NCBI RefSeq assembly: GCF_036226465.1
Contig: NZ_CP108476.1
Location: forward strand, 62,001-126,000
DNA: 64,000 bases
DNA from: Kitasatospora sp. NBC_01250
Lineage (GTDB): Bacteria > Actinomycetota > Actinomycetes > Streptomycetales > Streptomycetaceae
Direction of reading: 5' to 3'
How positions within the stretch are numbered: the stretch's first letter is position 1; each line of letters starts with the position of its first letter. Below, piece after piece: positions 33,837 through 41,838 of the stretch. The notes beneath the pieces were generated by a model. It saw only the letters and a list, made by a program, of their open reading frames with translations, did no database searches and had not been told where the DNA came from. A program made the position numbers and the translations under genes.

Positions 33837-34223
33837 GTGACAACGACCTATCTGCTGGACGGGACCCGGATCCACACCCTCGAAGACTTCTGGTCCGAGA
33901 TCGGTGCGGCCGTGAACGGGCCGGGCGGCTACTTCGGGCGAAACCTCGATGCGTTCGCGGACTGCCTCTTCGGGGGGTTCGGCACCCCCGATGACGGTGA
34001 CTTCCGCATCGAGTGGCGTGACCACCAGGTCTCCCGAGGTGCCCTGGGGTACGCGGAGACGGCCCGCCAGCTGGAACTGCGCCTGGCCCGCTGTCATCCC
34101 TCGAACCGCCCGCAGGTCGCCGACGAACTGCGGGCCGCCAGGGCCGGACAAGGCCCGACCGTATTCGACTGGCTGGTCCAGATCATCGAGGACCACGCCC
34201 CCAGCGCCCTCCAACTGCGCTGA
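33837..34223 (+). CDS. Barstar-family (ribonuclease-inhibitor-like) protein
   Basis: The 128-aa protein resembles barstar: LLDGTRIHTLEDFWSEIGAA, then GGYFGRNLDAFADCLFGGFG, the Asp-rich ribonuclease-binding segment, and a C-terminal alpha/beta part. Barstar blocks barnase-type RNases, and Streptomyces have many orphan relatives. No RNase gene is next to it here, so any partner is elsewhere. It starts with GTG at 33837 after CTCGGCTCC; the ribosome site is weak. A long inverted repeat precedes it and an IS1380 relic follows. Confidence 0.8.
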   Translation: MTTTYLLDGTRIHTLEDFWSEIGAAVNGPGGYFGRNLDAFADCLFGGFGTPDDGDFRIEWRDHQVSRGALGYAETARQLELRLARCHPSNRPQVADELRAARAGQGPTVFDWLVQIIEDHAPSALQLR

Positions 34224-34509
34224 CCTGCGGCCGCGGCGGCGGACCGGGCGCCGACTTCCGGCCCTCACGCTGCACCGTGCAGGTGTATTTCGCGTATCTG
34301 AAAGGTCCACCCCCCTCGTTCACCTCACATGACCGGACACAGAAGTCTGCGGCGCCTGGCCGCCGCCCCCTGTTCCTGACGGCCATCGTCGCTCCCACCG
34401 CGTCCCCGTCAAGCGCCGCGGCGCCCGCAGCCCACCCGGCACAGCGGGCGGTCCGTGACCTCCTCGAACCCCGGCTGCCCGTCGACCTGTTCCCACCCCA
34501 GGTCGACGA

Positions 34510-34858
34510 GGCGTGCCACAGCGAAGCGACCGCAGACCGGGCCGTGTGCGCGACCAGCGCGACGTGTTCGGCCCCGTCTCCCTCCGCCCCGACCGCCTGG
34601 CTGCAAGCCGACGAGACCAGAGGCCGCACACCCGCATCGCGCACCGGAGGGCGTGAACGACCAGGCCTGGTCGTGGACATCAATGGCACCCTGGTCACCT
34701 GCCACTCCGAGGGGGAGCAGTGCGCCGCCGTCTACAAACGCGGCTTCGGCTATCACCCGATGCTCTGCTTCCTCGACAGCACCGGCGAGGCCCTCGCCGG
34801 CATCCTGCGACCGGGCAACGCCGGGGCGAACACCCCGGCCGACCCCGGGGAGTGGTGA
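34510..34858 (+). pseudogene. IS1380-family transposase remnant
   Basis: Three frames together read SEATADRAV, VRDQRDVFGPVSLRP and LVVDINGTLVTCHSEGEQ, then RGFGYHPMLCFLDSTGEALA and GILRPGNAGANTPAD. This matches the middle of IS1380 transposases (GEAIADLAVLRDQxxVFGPVA...LVVDIDGTLVTCHSEKEQAA). The lost ends and two frameshifts make it a dead relic. The barstar-like gene lies upstream. Confidence 0.8.
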
Positions 34859-34994
34859 CGTGTCGTGTCGTCGCTCTGGTGGAGGCCGGAGATGCCGGCG
34901 GTCGTGGGGCTGCTGGAAGAGCATGAGCTGACCGCTCGCCGGCGTGTCGCAGCACTGCGGAAGGAGGCAGACCGTTTCCAGGCCGAGTTGGTCG

Positions 34995-35065
34995 TGGCCG
35001 GGCAGGGGCCGGACCATCGCCCACTCCGCATCCGACATGTCCGTCGGACAGCGGCGCCCACCCAC
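34995..35065 (-). pseudogene. IS5-family transposase N-terminal fragment
   Basis: A minus-strand frame reads RRCPTDMSDAEWAMVRPL and then becomes unrelated. RxYPTDMSDAEWAVVRPLLP is the conserved N-terminus of a common Streptomyces IS5-type transposase. Only about 18 residues remain. Its counterpart, the following stretch PVPGWLEGRGGRPEGY, is found on the plus strand at 41663. Confidence 0.65.
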
Positions 35066-35332
35066 CCCGTGGTCGCCGGCGTTCCCGAACCGGAGTCACA
35101 CGCGAGAGTTGCCGAAGTGGACTCCACCCCGGTGATGCCGTACGCGTGCGACACCAGGGCCTCCTGGAGGGCTCGTCGGCTTCGACACCATTCGAGCTAC
35201 CAAGAGGCCCTGCTCTCATGCACGGTTGTCGCCACACTCACCCGATCGAGACTCCCGTCCGGCCGGCGCTACCCCTTCGAAGGAGTTGGCGTGTGGTGGA
35301 CCGTGCTGCGAACGCACGCGGTCAGGCGCCGC

Positions 35333-35677
35333 CTACTGGTTGAAGACGACGGAGCGGAACTTCACATTTGCGCCGCCGTGGCCGCCGCCCGACTTCAGGG
35401 GGAAGGACTCGCCCTCGCAGTCGACGTCGGTGTACACCGTCGCGATCGAGTTGGTCCGGTTGCGAGGGGAGTATGCGGGCGTCGAGTCCGGCTTGGCGGC
35501 CTCTTCCAGAGTGATGCAATAACGCGCCCTCGGGTCGCGCAGGTAGCCTTCGAGGGTCTTGCCGTCGCGGTTGTACGTGAAGAAGAACTGGCCGGTCGCG
35601 GCGTGGGCCGAGGTCGGCAGGCTGACGGCGAGCGTGAGCGCGCCCAGGGCAACGGCGAGAGAAGTACGGAAACGCAT
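35333..35677 (-). CDS. Small secreted protein (114 aa)
   Basis: The protein has a clear signal peptide (MRFRTSLAVALGALTLAVSL, cut near TSAHA-ATG) and a mature part of about 87 residues: FFFTYNRDGKTLEGYLRDPR, then RYCITLEEAAKPDSTPAYSP, ATVYTDVDCEGESFPLKSGG and ANVKFRSVVFNQ. Two Cys (in RYCIT and DVDCE) could form a disulphide. The look is of a small beta-rich exported protein such as a crystallin-like or inhibitor fold, but no family is certain. AAGGA precedes ATG 35677. It stands alone. Confidence 0.7.
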   Translation of the reverse strand: MRFRTSLAVALGALTLAVSLPTSAHAATGQFFFTYNRDGKTLEGYLRDPRARYCITLEEAAKPDSTPAYSPRNRTNSIATVYTDVDCEGESFPLKSGGGHGGANVKFRSVVFNQ

Positions 35678-36365
35678 GGAGGCATCCTTGGAGTTGGGAG
35701 TGGGGCTTTCCTCCCAAGGTGTCCTGTTCGGCGAGCTCTCAGAGCCCGTACGTTGCTCTGTCGCTCGTTTGGGCCACGCCGAATCCGCCAAGTGGCGGGC
35801 GTCCATACTTTCGGGTCCTCACTGCTGTTGTCTGAACCGCGGTGGGCGCGGGGACAGCCGTTGTTGTCGGACCGGCCGCCCGGTCGGACGATGTCCACAG
35901 TGATACGAGTCCTTGACCAGCATGAGCGCGTTGCAGGGCACACCTGGGGGGCACTCGAGAGCCAGAAGTGCCACCGACCGGCGCGAACCACCGAAAGTGG
36001 TTTCGCCTGGTCAACGGCACTTCCCGGTCGAACCCGCATGTCACGGGTTTGCGGTGTCGAAGGATCACCTCTTCGAGCCGCCACAACTGAACTCATGTAC
36101 AGCGAGATCGGTACAGCAACGGCTTCTGGAAAGTCACCGTCAGCACGGCCGTCCGGTCAGGAACATGAAGGGATCTGACAGATCGACCGGACGAGCCCGC
36201 CGACAAGTCGCCCGGACACGCGCTCATCACCGCGGGTCGCGGCCGTCCCAGATGACAGGTCAGATCAGATCCTGCCTCTCGGCGCGCTACCGCAGGGACG
36301 GCCGGCCGGGTTCCCCGCCGCCGAGGGAGCGTGTCGTGTCGCTCGGAGCATCACGCGGGTAGGGC
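35678..36365. other. Gene-free stretch
   Basis: About 690 bp with no supported gene. Two overlapping minus-strand frames across 35740-36090 have no family motif and low-quality composition. The right end is the 3' side of the DUF6585-like gene. Confidence 0.45.
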
Positions 36366-37043
36366 TCAGCCCTTCAGCTCGTGGCACAGGTTGAGGAAGA
36401 GATCGACGTTGGGGATGTCCGCCGCCGCGCCGGGCCCCACGGCGAGCAGCTTGTTGATGCCGTCGAACGACACGCGGCCGTCGTTGGTCCTGATCTTGAC
36501 GATGTCCGACCACGCCACCGTGCGCTTGTGGTCCGTCAGGCCGTGGCGGTCGGCTGTGAAAGGGCCGAAGTCCACGGTCTCGCCCCGCGCGATGCGGGTG
36601 AGCACCCCGGGCAGCTGCGCCCGGGTGATGCCGCGCAGCAGGTAGTCACCCCAGTCGCCCGGGTACTGGAACGGCGCGCCGCTCACCAGTTCGGTGATGC
36701 CGAACTGCTCCTTGTGCCGTTTGAGGAGGGTCCGGGTGCCCAGCCCGATGTTCAGCGCGTTGCCGCTCGGGTCGATCAGGGTGTAGCGGGCGTCCACCAG
36801 GCCGCCGTTGACGCTGCGGTAGTACCGCAGTGCCCGTGTCGTCCCCCAGTCGTACGCGGCCTCGAAGCCGTCGAAGCTGCTCACCACCAAGCCACCGGTG
36901 TAGACGTAGAGCCGCCACGCCTGCCACTTGCGCTGCTTCCAGCCCTGCTTCGAAGCGAACGTCCTGACCCATTCGCCCAGACCGCGGCGCCCGGCGAGCA
37001 CGGCGGCAGACGTGCTCGGCTGCTCGGAGAAGACCTCGTCCAT
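36366..37043 (-). CDS. DUF6585-like hypothetical protein
   Basis: The 225-aa protein matches, from memory, the actinobacterial DUF6585-type pattern. It has RLYVYTGGLVVSSFDGFEAA (bPH-like start), YDWGTTRALRYYRSVNGG, ARYTLIDPSGNALNIGLGTR, and FGPFTADRHGLTDHKRTVAW with a final VDLFLNLCHELKG. A PH-like fold is likely; no membrane span is visible, so it may be peripheral or cytosolic. Function unknown. ATG 37041-37043 is preceded by GGGGGTCACC. Stand-alone. Confidence 0.72.
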   Translation of the reverse strand: MDEVFSEQPSTSAAVLAGRRGLGEWVRTFASKQGWKQRKWQAWRLYVYTGGLVVSSFDGFEAAYDWGTTRALRYYRSVNGGLVDARYTLIDPSGNALNIGLGTRTLLKRHKEQFGITELVSGAPFQYPGDWGDYLLRGITRAQLPGVLTRIARGETVDFGPFTADRHGLTDHKRTVAWSDIVKIRTNDGRVSFDGINKLLAVGPGAAADIPNVDLFLNLCHELKG

Positions 37044-37373
37044 GTGGTGACCCCCTGATTCGACTACGGATCAAGGTAGTTCAAGCCCCGCCGCGGCCGA
37101 TAGCCCCCCGGACTCGGGCCGTCGCGACCAGGGCGGTGCTGTAGCCGTCCGCTCTCCCTTCTCAGAGGCGTTGTGTCCGCCGCCTTGGCCGCCGATGGGC
37201 CCGGTCGCCGAGACCGGACAGAGCTGGCTGGACTTCACCTGCTGATTCGCCGTCACCACACGCGATTGGGTGACGGATTGGCAAAGCCTTGGTCGGCGAT
37301 GTCCGAACCGGCCCCGCGCTCCGGCTTGGCGTGGGTGAAGAGGTCTTCCGCCGTCCTCGACCAGGAGGTCACC

Positions 37374-37421
37374 ATGCTCCACATCCCCGACCGCCTCTGG
37401 CTCCAGCCGGTGCCGGCATGA
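37374..37421 (+). CDS. 15-aa leader-like peptide with strong ribosome site
   Basis: AGGAGGTCACC directly precedes ATG 37374, opening the short frame MLHIPDRLWLQPVPA. Its stop TGA overlaps the ATG at 37418 of the next small gene (ATGA). Such an arrangement suggests translational coupling, or that this is the truncated end of a longer original gene. Confidence 0.35.
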   Translation: MLHIPDRLWLQPVPA

Positions 37422-37681
37422 GTACCGCCCCGCTGCCCGGGATCCAGGCGCTCCTCGACAGCGCCCACCAGGCGGTGACGCTGGCCCCGTTCCTCGGCGC
37501 GGCCACCCTGGCCGTGACCGGGGTCTGGGCCGCTGTGGCGCGGGGACACATCCGCAGGGCCTGGGCCGCGCTCGCCGAGCGCTCCTCGGAGCCGCCGACC
37601 CCGTCGACGCCTGGCTGCGCACGCGCGCGGGCAGCGCGTCAACCGCCTGACATGACTCCCCTCCTGAGGGCTGTCCTGTGA
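37418..37681 (+). CDS. Small membrane protein, possible conjugation-gene remnant
   Basis: The 87-aa frame begins MSTAPLPGIQALLDSAHQAV and has one hydrophobic stretch (APFLGAATLAVTGVWAAVARG, about 21-41) followed by a basic tail that turns low-complexity. The N-terminus resembles membrane-leader regions of FtsK/TraB-like transfer genes of Streptomyces integrative elements, but the ATPase part is absent. It follows the 15-aa peptide in ATGA overlap. It may be a relic. Confidence 0.35.
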   Translation: MSTAPLPGIQALLDSAHQAVTLAPFLGAATLAVTGVWAAVARGHIRRAWAALAERSSEPPTPSTPGCARARAARQPPDMTPLLRAVL

Positions 37682-37909
37682 CGTCGGGGTCTCAGGCTTC
37701 GGACGTCGGTCGGCGTGCCCAGCGGAAGATCAGCCGGTCGGCAACGCCGGGGCCTTGCTGCTGCGCAACCGGGCGATTCAGCGGCGGTCTGCCGGGGCGC
37801 GCTGGCATTCGTACTCGACTCGGTGCTCCTCGCGGCAGTGAGGATACGCACGGGCCGCCCGGGCGCGAGGCTGCGCCGGGCGGCCGCGGTGCGGGTGGCC
37901 GGTGCGGCG

Positions 37910-39017
37910 TCAGGTGACGCTGCCCTGCGCGTCGACCATCGACTTCACCGCGCTGTCGAAGTACGGGCTCTGGTTCCAGCCGGAGCAGTCGATGGCGGAC
38001 ATCACACCGTTGACATAGCCGATGCCACTGGAGTCGTCGAACTGCTGCAGCCAGGGTCCGCCGCTCGCCCTGCCGCCGAACATGCAGTAGATCCCGATGG
38101 TCCCGCTGAAGTAGCCCTGCGCGGTGGGGCCGGTGCACCACTGCTGGATCTCGCCGCCGCTTCGGTCGGTCGAGTAGTCGAGGATGGTGACGTCCACCTT
38201 CTGCGGGTAGTTCCAGGAAAGGCCCTGGCCGCCGGTGGCGTCCACCAGGCGGGTGCCGTTCAGCGGCCAGGTGGTCACCAGGCCCACGTCGCGGCCGGGG
38301 GCACTGCTGTCCATCCAGGCGTTGAAAGTGCGGAACTGCTTGGCCGCGAACGTGCCGAACGGACGGTCCCCGGAGCGGTATCGGGGTGCGTAGGTCCAGT
38401 TGGTCATCCAGGTCCTGCCCTGGCCGCCGTGCACGCAGGAGCCGGCCGTGATCACCATCTGCTTGGAGGGGCTGTTGAGCGCGCTGCCGCTGCAGACATA
38501 GTCCTTCCCGTCACTCGGGTCGGTGAAGAACACCTTGCCGACCTCGGCGGACTCGGTGATCAGCGGGGCCCTCGTCCCGGCCTGGCTCGGGACGGTCGGC
38601 GCGACCGGTTCGATCCTGCCCGCCTCGCCGGTCGGCACGGCAGCGGGGGCGGCGCTGGCGGCGGGAGGTGTGCCGGGCTCCGGCACGTCGCGCGGGATCG
38701 CGTTCTATCCGTTCGGACGTCCAGTAGTCCTGCACCTTGCCCGCGGCGGCCGGCGAGTCGACGATGGTCCCGTCGGACAGCCTCGCCGGGGAACTGCTGC
38801 TGGTGGTCGCGCTCTGCCGGGCGGCCGACGCGGAGCTGCTCACCGACGACACGGCGGGACCGCCCGTCGGCTTGGCTGCGGCACTCCCGGCACCGGCGAA
38901 CAGCAGGACGGCCGCCGCGGCCAGCGAGAGCACGGCGCCCGGTCGCGGGAGACAGCGCTCCGCCGGGCCGTCCTCGGACACCGGATCGGATTGACGCCAT
39001 GTCAACTCGGGGCGCAC
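37910..39017 (-). pseudogene. Frameshifted trypsin-like protease paralogue
   Basis: The gene starts with GTG 39017 behind GGAGGTGGGCC and encodes a signal peptide (AVLSLAAAAVLLFAGAGSA). At about 38696 the frame breaks: YWTSERI is in one frame, and NAIPRDVPEPGTPPA onwards in another. The downstream frame gives the protease domain with ITAGSC where the active form has TAGHC, GRDVGLV for the Asp and GRASGGPW for the Ser. The catalytic His is thus replaced by Ser in addition to the frameshift. The intact paralogue is at 30905-31897. The two lesions argue against a simple sequencing error alone. Confidence 0.8.
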
Positions 39018-39618
39018 GGCCCACCTCCAGAAGAGTCAGTGGTCTCCCCCACTGACGGCCACGCTAGAGGGTGGGCCGGGCCCGGGGCCGGTTCAGCTGG
39101 TCCAGTAGGATTGGCAAACCGGCACTCGGGCTCGGCCGCTGCACGCCGACCGCGGCGGGCGTGGTGACGATGCGACAGGGCGACGCCCATTCCCCGGGTG
39201 GCGCGCTGCTGATGAGGTGGATCGCCATGGTCGCGTTCGCCGCATGCGGCGGCGTGGGCCGCAACCGGCCAACACCGTCGGGCAGTGCGGCATAGCGGCG
39301 ACGCCTGCCGCGTCGGGGTTGGGCGGCGGCGTCGCGATCTCCCCGAGGTCCCGCTCGCCCGGTCCGCCCCGACCACCCCGTGGAGCTGCAGCGGCCGCGT
39401 CGCCGCCGCTCCGTGCTGTCCCGTGCTCGCTTGTTTCGGGCGCCTGGCGATTGCGGCCGTCAGTCGCGGTATCGGCCGCTGCGCAGGCCGGGGCGATGAC
39501 AGCTGCTCGCGGCGCGTGTGAAGCGCGATCGCCGGGTATGCGCAGGGTCCACGGCGGGTGAGTCCACGCGCCATGAGGGTGCGGCGCTGCACCCTCCGGT
39601 CCGGCCGCAGGAGCAGTC
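39018..39618. other. Gene-free stretch
   Basis: About 600 bp with no supported gene. Overlapping frames on both strands are Arg/Pro-rich. Its right end carries the ribosome site of the gene at 39619. Confidence 0.45.
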
Positions 39619-40137
39619 ATGGCAGAGAACGGGATACCGGCCCCGCACGGTGCGGGGATGGAGCCACGGTGGAGCACTGATCAGACCCTGGTCAGGAGCC
39701 GAGCAGCAGCGCGGGGCTGGCACATGGTGTGGGAGCCCGAAGGCCGGAACGGCGGTGCGGGCGGCCGGCTGCGGCTGACCCGGCCAGGACGAACCCTGGT
39801 CGCGCTCTTCTCCCACGACGGGGAGTTCGCCTACGGGCGGGCACTGGGCGCAGGCAGCGGCCGGCTGGAGCTGCTGCTGGCAGAGGTACTGGACGCGTTG
39901 GAGGAGGACGGCACGGCGGCCGGGACCGACAGCGGGCAGGCGGCAGGCGGGCGAGGGCGGCGGGCCGGGCCTGCACCGACCGAGACCCCGCCGGCGGAGG
40001 GGAGCACCACGGCCGGGATCTCGGTGCCCGAGCCGGTGGAGCTGCGGCAGGCGTGGGGGCCGTGGCCGCTGGTGGTCATCGGCTTGCTGGTGCTCTGCGT
40101 GGTCGTCTTCCTGGTCGCTCGCATCTTCGCCTGGTGA
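39619..40137 (+). CDS. Single-pass membrane protein (172 aa), unknown function
   Basis: The N-terminal domain (about 1-95) is soluble and acidic-basic mixed: RGWHMVWEPEGRNGGAGGRL, RLTRPGRTLVALFSHDGEFA, YGRALGAGSGRLELLLAEVL. A disordered Gly/Pro/Thr linker follows (100-135), and the end is one hydrophobic segment, GPWPLVVIGLLVLCVVVFLVA. So the domain is tethered to the membrane by its C-terminus. GGAG before ATG 39619 is a fair ribosome site. I do not recognise the family. Confidence 0.6.
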   Translation: MAENGIPAPHGAGMEPRWSTDQTLVRSRAAARGWHMVWEPEGRNGGAGGRLRLTRPGRTLVALFSHDGEFAYGRALGAGSGRLELLLAEVLDALEEDGTAAGTDSGQAAGGRGRRAGPAPTETPPAEGSTTAGISVPEPVELRQAWGPWPLVVIGLLVLCVVVFLVARIFAW

Positions 40138-40365
40138 GGTGGGCGAGCCCGCCGAACGACGCTTGCGATGAAGTCGGCTCGAGAGAGATTCGCGCGTGAA
40201 ATCGCGTATTGCGACACAATCATGCGTGTCCTCGCCCATCACCCTTTGCGCACTCTCGGTCGCACGATGAGCGGACACGGCGTTCTGCCGGCCCGCCGAG
40301 AAAACCCCTTGCGAGTGCCCCGTATCGGATGTCTGATTGGTCGGCCACCGATCAGGAGACTGAAC

Positions 40366-40932
40366 ATGCGTAGGTCGCTTCCCGCCCCTTCGTTGCACAC
40401 CGCTCGCCTCCGACTGCGTGCCTTCGAAGACGCGGATGCGAACGACCTCTTCGCACTGCACAGCAGCGCCTACGTGCTGCGCTACTGGGACGCGCCACCG
40501 TGGAGCGAACGCGTGCGCGCCGAGCAGTTCATCACGGCTTGCCGGCAGATGGCACAGGAGGGCACCGGGGCGCGGCTGGCCGTGGATCGTGTCTCCGACG
40601 GGGCGTTCATCGGCTGGTGCAGCCTGAGCAGGTGGAATCCGGACTACCGCAGCGCGTCGCTCGGCTACTGCTTCGACGATGCGGCCTGGGGCCACGGCTA
40701 CGCGACCGAGGCCGCGCGCGCCCTACTGCGGTGGGCATTCGACACGCTGGACCTCAATCGCGTCCAAGCCGAGGCCGATACGCGCAACGTGGCATCTGCC
40801 CGCGTGCTGGAGAAACTCGGTTTCGTGCGGGAAGGGACGTTGCGGGAGGACTGCGTCGTCAACGGCGACGTCTCCGACTCGTGGGTCTACGGGCTGATCA
40901 GGCGGGAGTGGCGGCTGTCGGCGGGTTCATGA
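40366..40932 (+). CDS. GNAT-family N-acetyltransferase
   Basis: The 188-aa protein is a RimJ/RimL-type GNAT: LHTARLRLRAFEDADANDLF, FIGWCSLSRWNPDYRSASLG, then the acetyl-CoA loop WGHGYATEAARALLRWAFDT, VQAEADTRNVASARVLEKLGF and REGTLREDCVVNGDVSDSWV. All family landmarks are present and in order. It would transfer acetyl to an amine (protein N-terminus or small amine); the substrate is unknown. AGGAGACTGAAC before ATG 40366 supports the start. Confidence 0.9.
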   Translation: MRRSLPAPSLHTARLRLRAFEDADANDLFALHSSAYVLRYWDAPPWSERVRAEQFITACRQMAQEGTGARLAVDRVSDGAFIGWCSLSRWNPDYRSASLGYCFDDAAWGHGYATEAARALLRWAFDTLDLNRVQAEADTRNVASARVLEKLGFVREGTLREDCVVNGDVSDSWVYGLIRREWRLSAGS

Positions 40933-40965
40933 CGACGTTCCTTCTGGCTGGATGCATCGGGCATC

Positions 40966-41658
40966 ATGGTCGACGGTCGCAGGGCAAGGCGAGAACGTGT
41001 TCTGCAGGTGTCCGAGATCGGGCGAACCCCGCTGACGGAGCTGTGGCAGCGGCGGTGGGCCGACTGTCCCCCCGTGGCTCACCAGCTCCGCGGCCCGTAC
41101 CGGGAGGTGTGGGTGCGTTTTCACAGCCTTCCCGAGTCGAAGCGGTACGCGCAGGACGATCACGAGTACGCCATCGTCCTGGACCGCTACAACACGCCGG
41201 GCCCGGTCCAGCCGGCCGGCCTGCGGATACAGATGCACATCGCCGCGATACCGGCGAAGGCGAGGAAGTGCTCGGCCTTGCGTTCGCTCGGCCCGGTCGC
41301 TTCCTTCGAGTTCGATGCCGCCCCTCCTCGGCCGCGCCACGGAAAGCTCACCCCGAGTGTGGGCATCGTCGGTGTGCTCGACTCTCGAAGCATGGCAACA
41401 ATCGTCGTGCTGCTTGAGCTGGAGCAGGATCAGGCTCTTGGTCCGGATGGTGTGGAGCCGGTGGTGATCGCAGTGCACGCAGCGGGTGCCGACCCGGACG
41501 TGCCCGAGGATCCGCTTCCGCGCACTCTCTGCGGGCTCGAAACCGAGCCGATGGAGCACGCCCACTACCGGCCGGCTCGACCGGGCGAGCCCTGGTATCC
41601 GCCAGGACTGTCCGACCGACGCTGCCACGCATGCGAGACGCTATTGAGATCGCTCTGA
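40966..41658 (+). CDS. DUF3885-type N-terminal region fused to an unrecognised C-domain
   Basis: The 230-aa protein begins with a DUF3885-like segment: LTELWQRRWADCPPVAHQLR, WVRFHSLPESKRYAQDDHEY, AIVLDRYNT (about 20-78). After this it changes character: a middle of unknown type (IQMHIAAIPAKARKCSALRS, TIVVLLELEQDQALGP) and a C-terminal Cys/His region (RTLCGLETEPMEHAHYRPAR ... RRCHACETLL) that may bind zinc. Family members I know end after the first part, so this looks like a fusion or rearranged gene. The start at 40966 has a weak ribosome site. Confidence 0.55.
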   Translation: MVDGRRARRERVLQVSEIGRTPLTELWQRRWADCPPVAHQLRGPYREVWVRFHSLPESKRYAQDDHEYAIVLDRYNTPGPVQPAGLRIQMHIAAIPAKARKCSALRSLGPVASFEFDAAPPRPRHGKLTPSVGIVGVLDSRSMATIVVLLELEQDQALGPDGVEPVVIAVHAAGADPDVPEDPLPRTLCGLETEPMEHAHYRPARPGEPWYPPGLSDRRCHACETLLRSL

Positions 41659-41662
41659 GGCG

Positions 41663-41750
41663 ATGCCGGTCCCTGGGTGGCTGGAGGGACGCGGTGGGCG
41701 GCCGGAGGGCTATGGCCACCGGCAGTTGCTCGGTGGAGCGCGTCGACGGA
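41663..41750 (+). pseudogene. IS5-family transposase fragment
   Basis: The frame reads MPVPGWLEGRGGRPEGYGHR and fades after QLLGGARR. PVPGWLEGRGGRPEGYCHRQML is the segment that directly follows PTDMSDAEWAVVRPLL in a widespread Streptomyces IS5-type transposase. The preceding segment is on the minus strand at 34995-35065, so the two fragments may derive from one element or from two copies. Confidence 0.6.
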
Positions 41751-41838
41751 TATCGAGATGCACCTGGGCCGCACGGTCCGCGAGGCAATGCCGTTCCTGG
41801 ACGCCGCCGTGGTCGAGGCGTCGATGCGCCTGGTCCGC

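Noticed and set aside
35739..36086. Minus-strand 115-codon frame
   Set aside because: No motif, no ribosome site and overlapping alternative frames; treated as non-coding.
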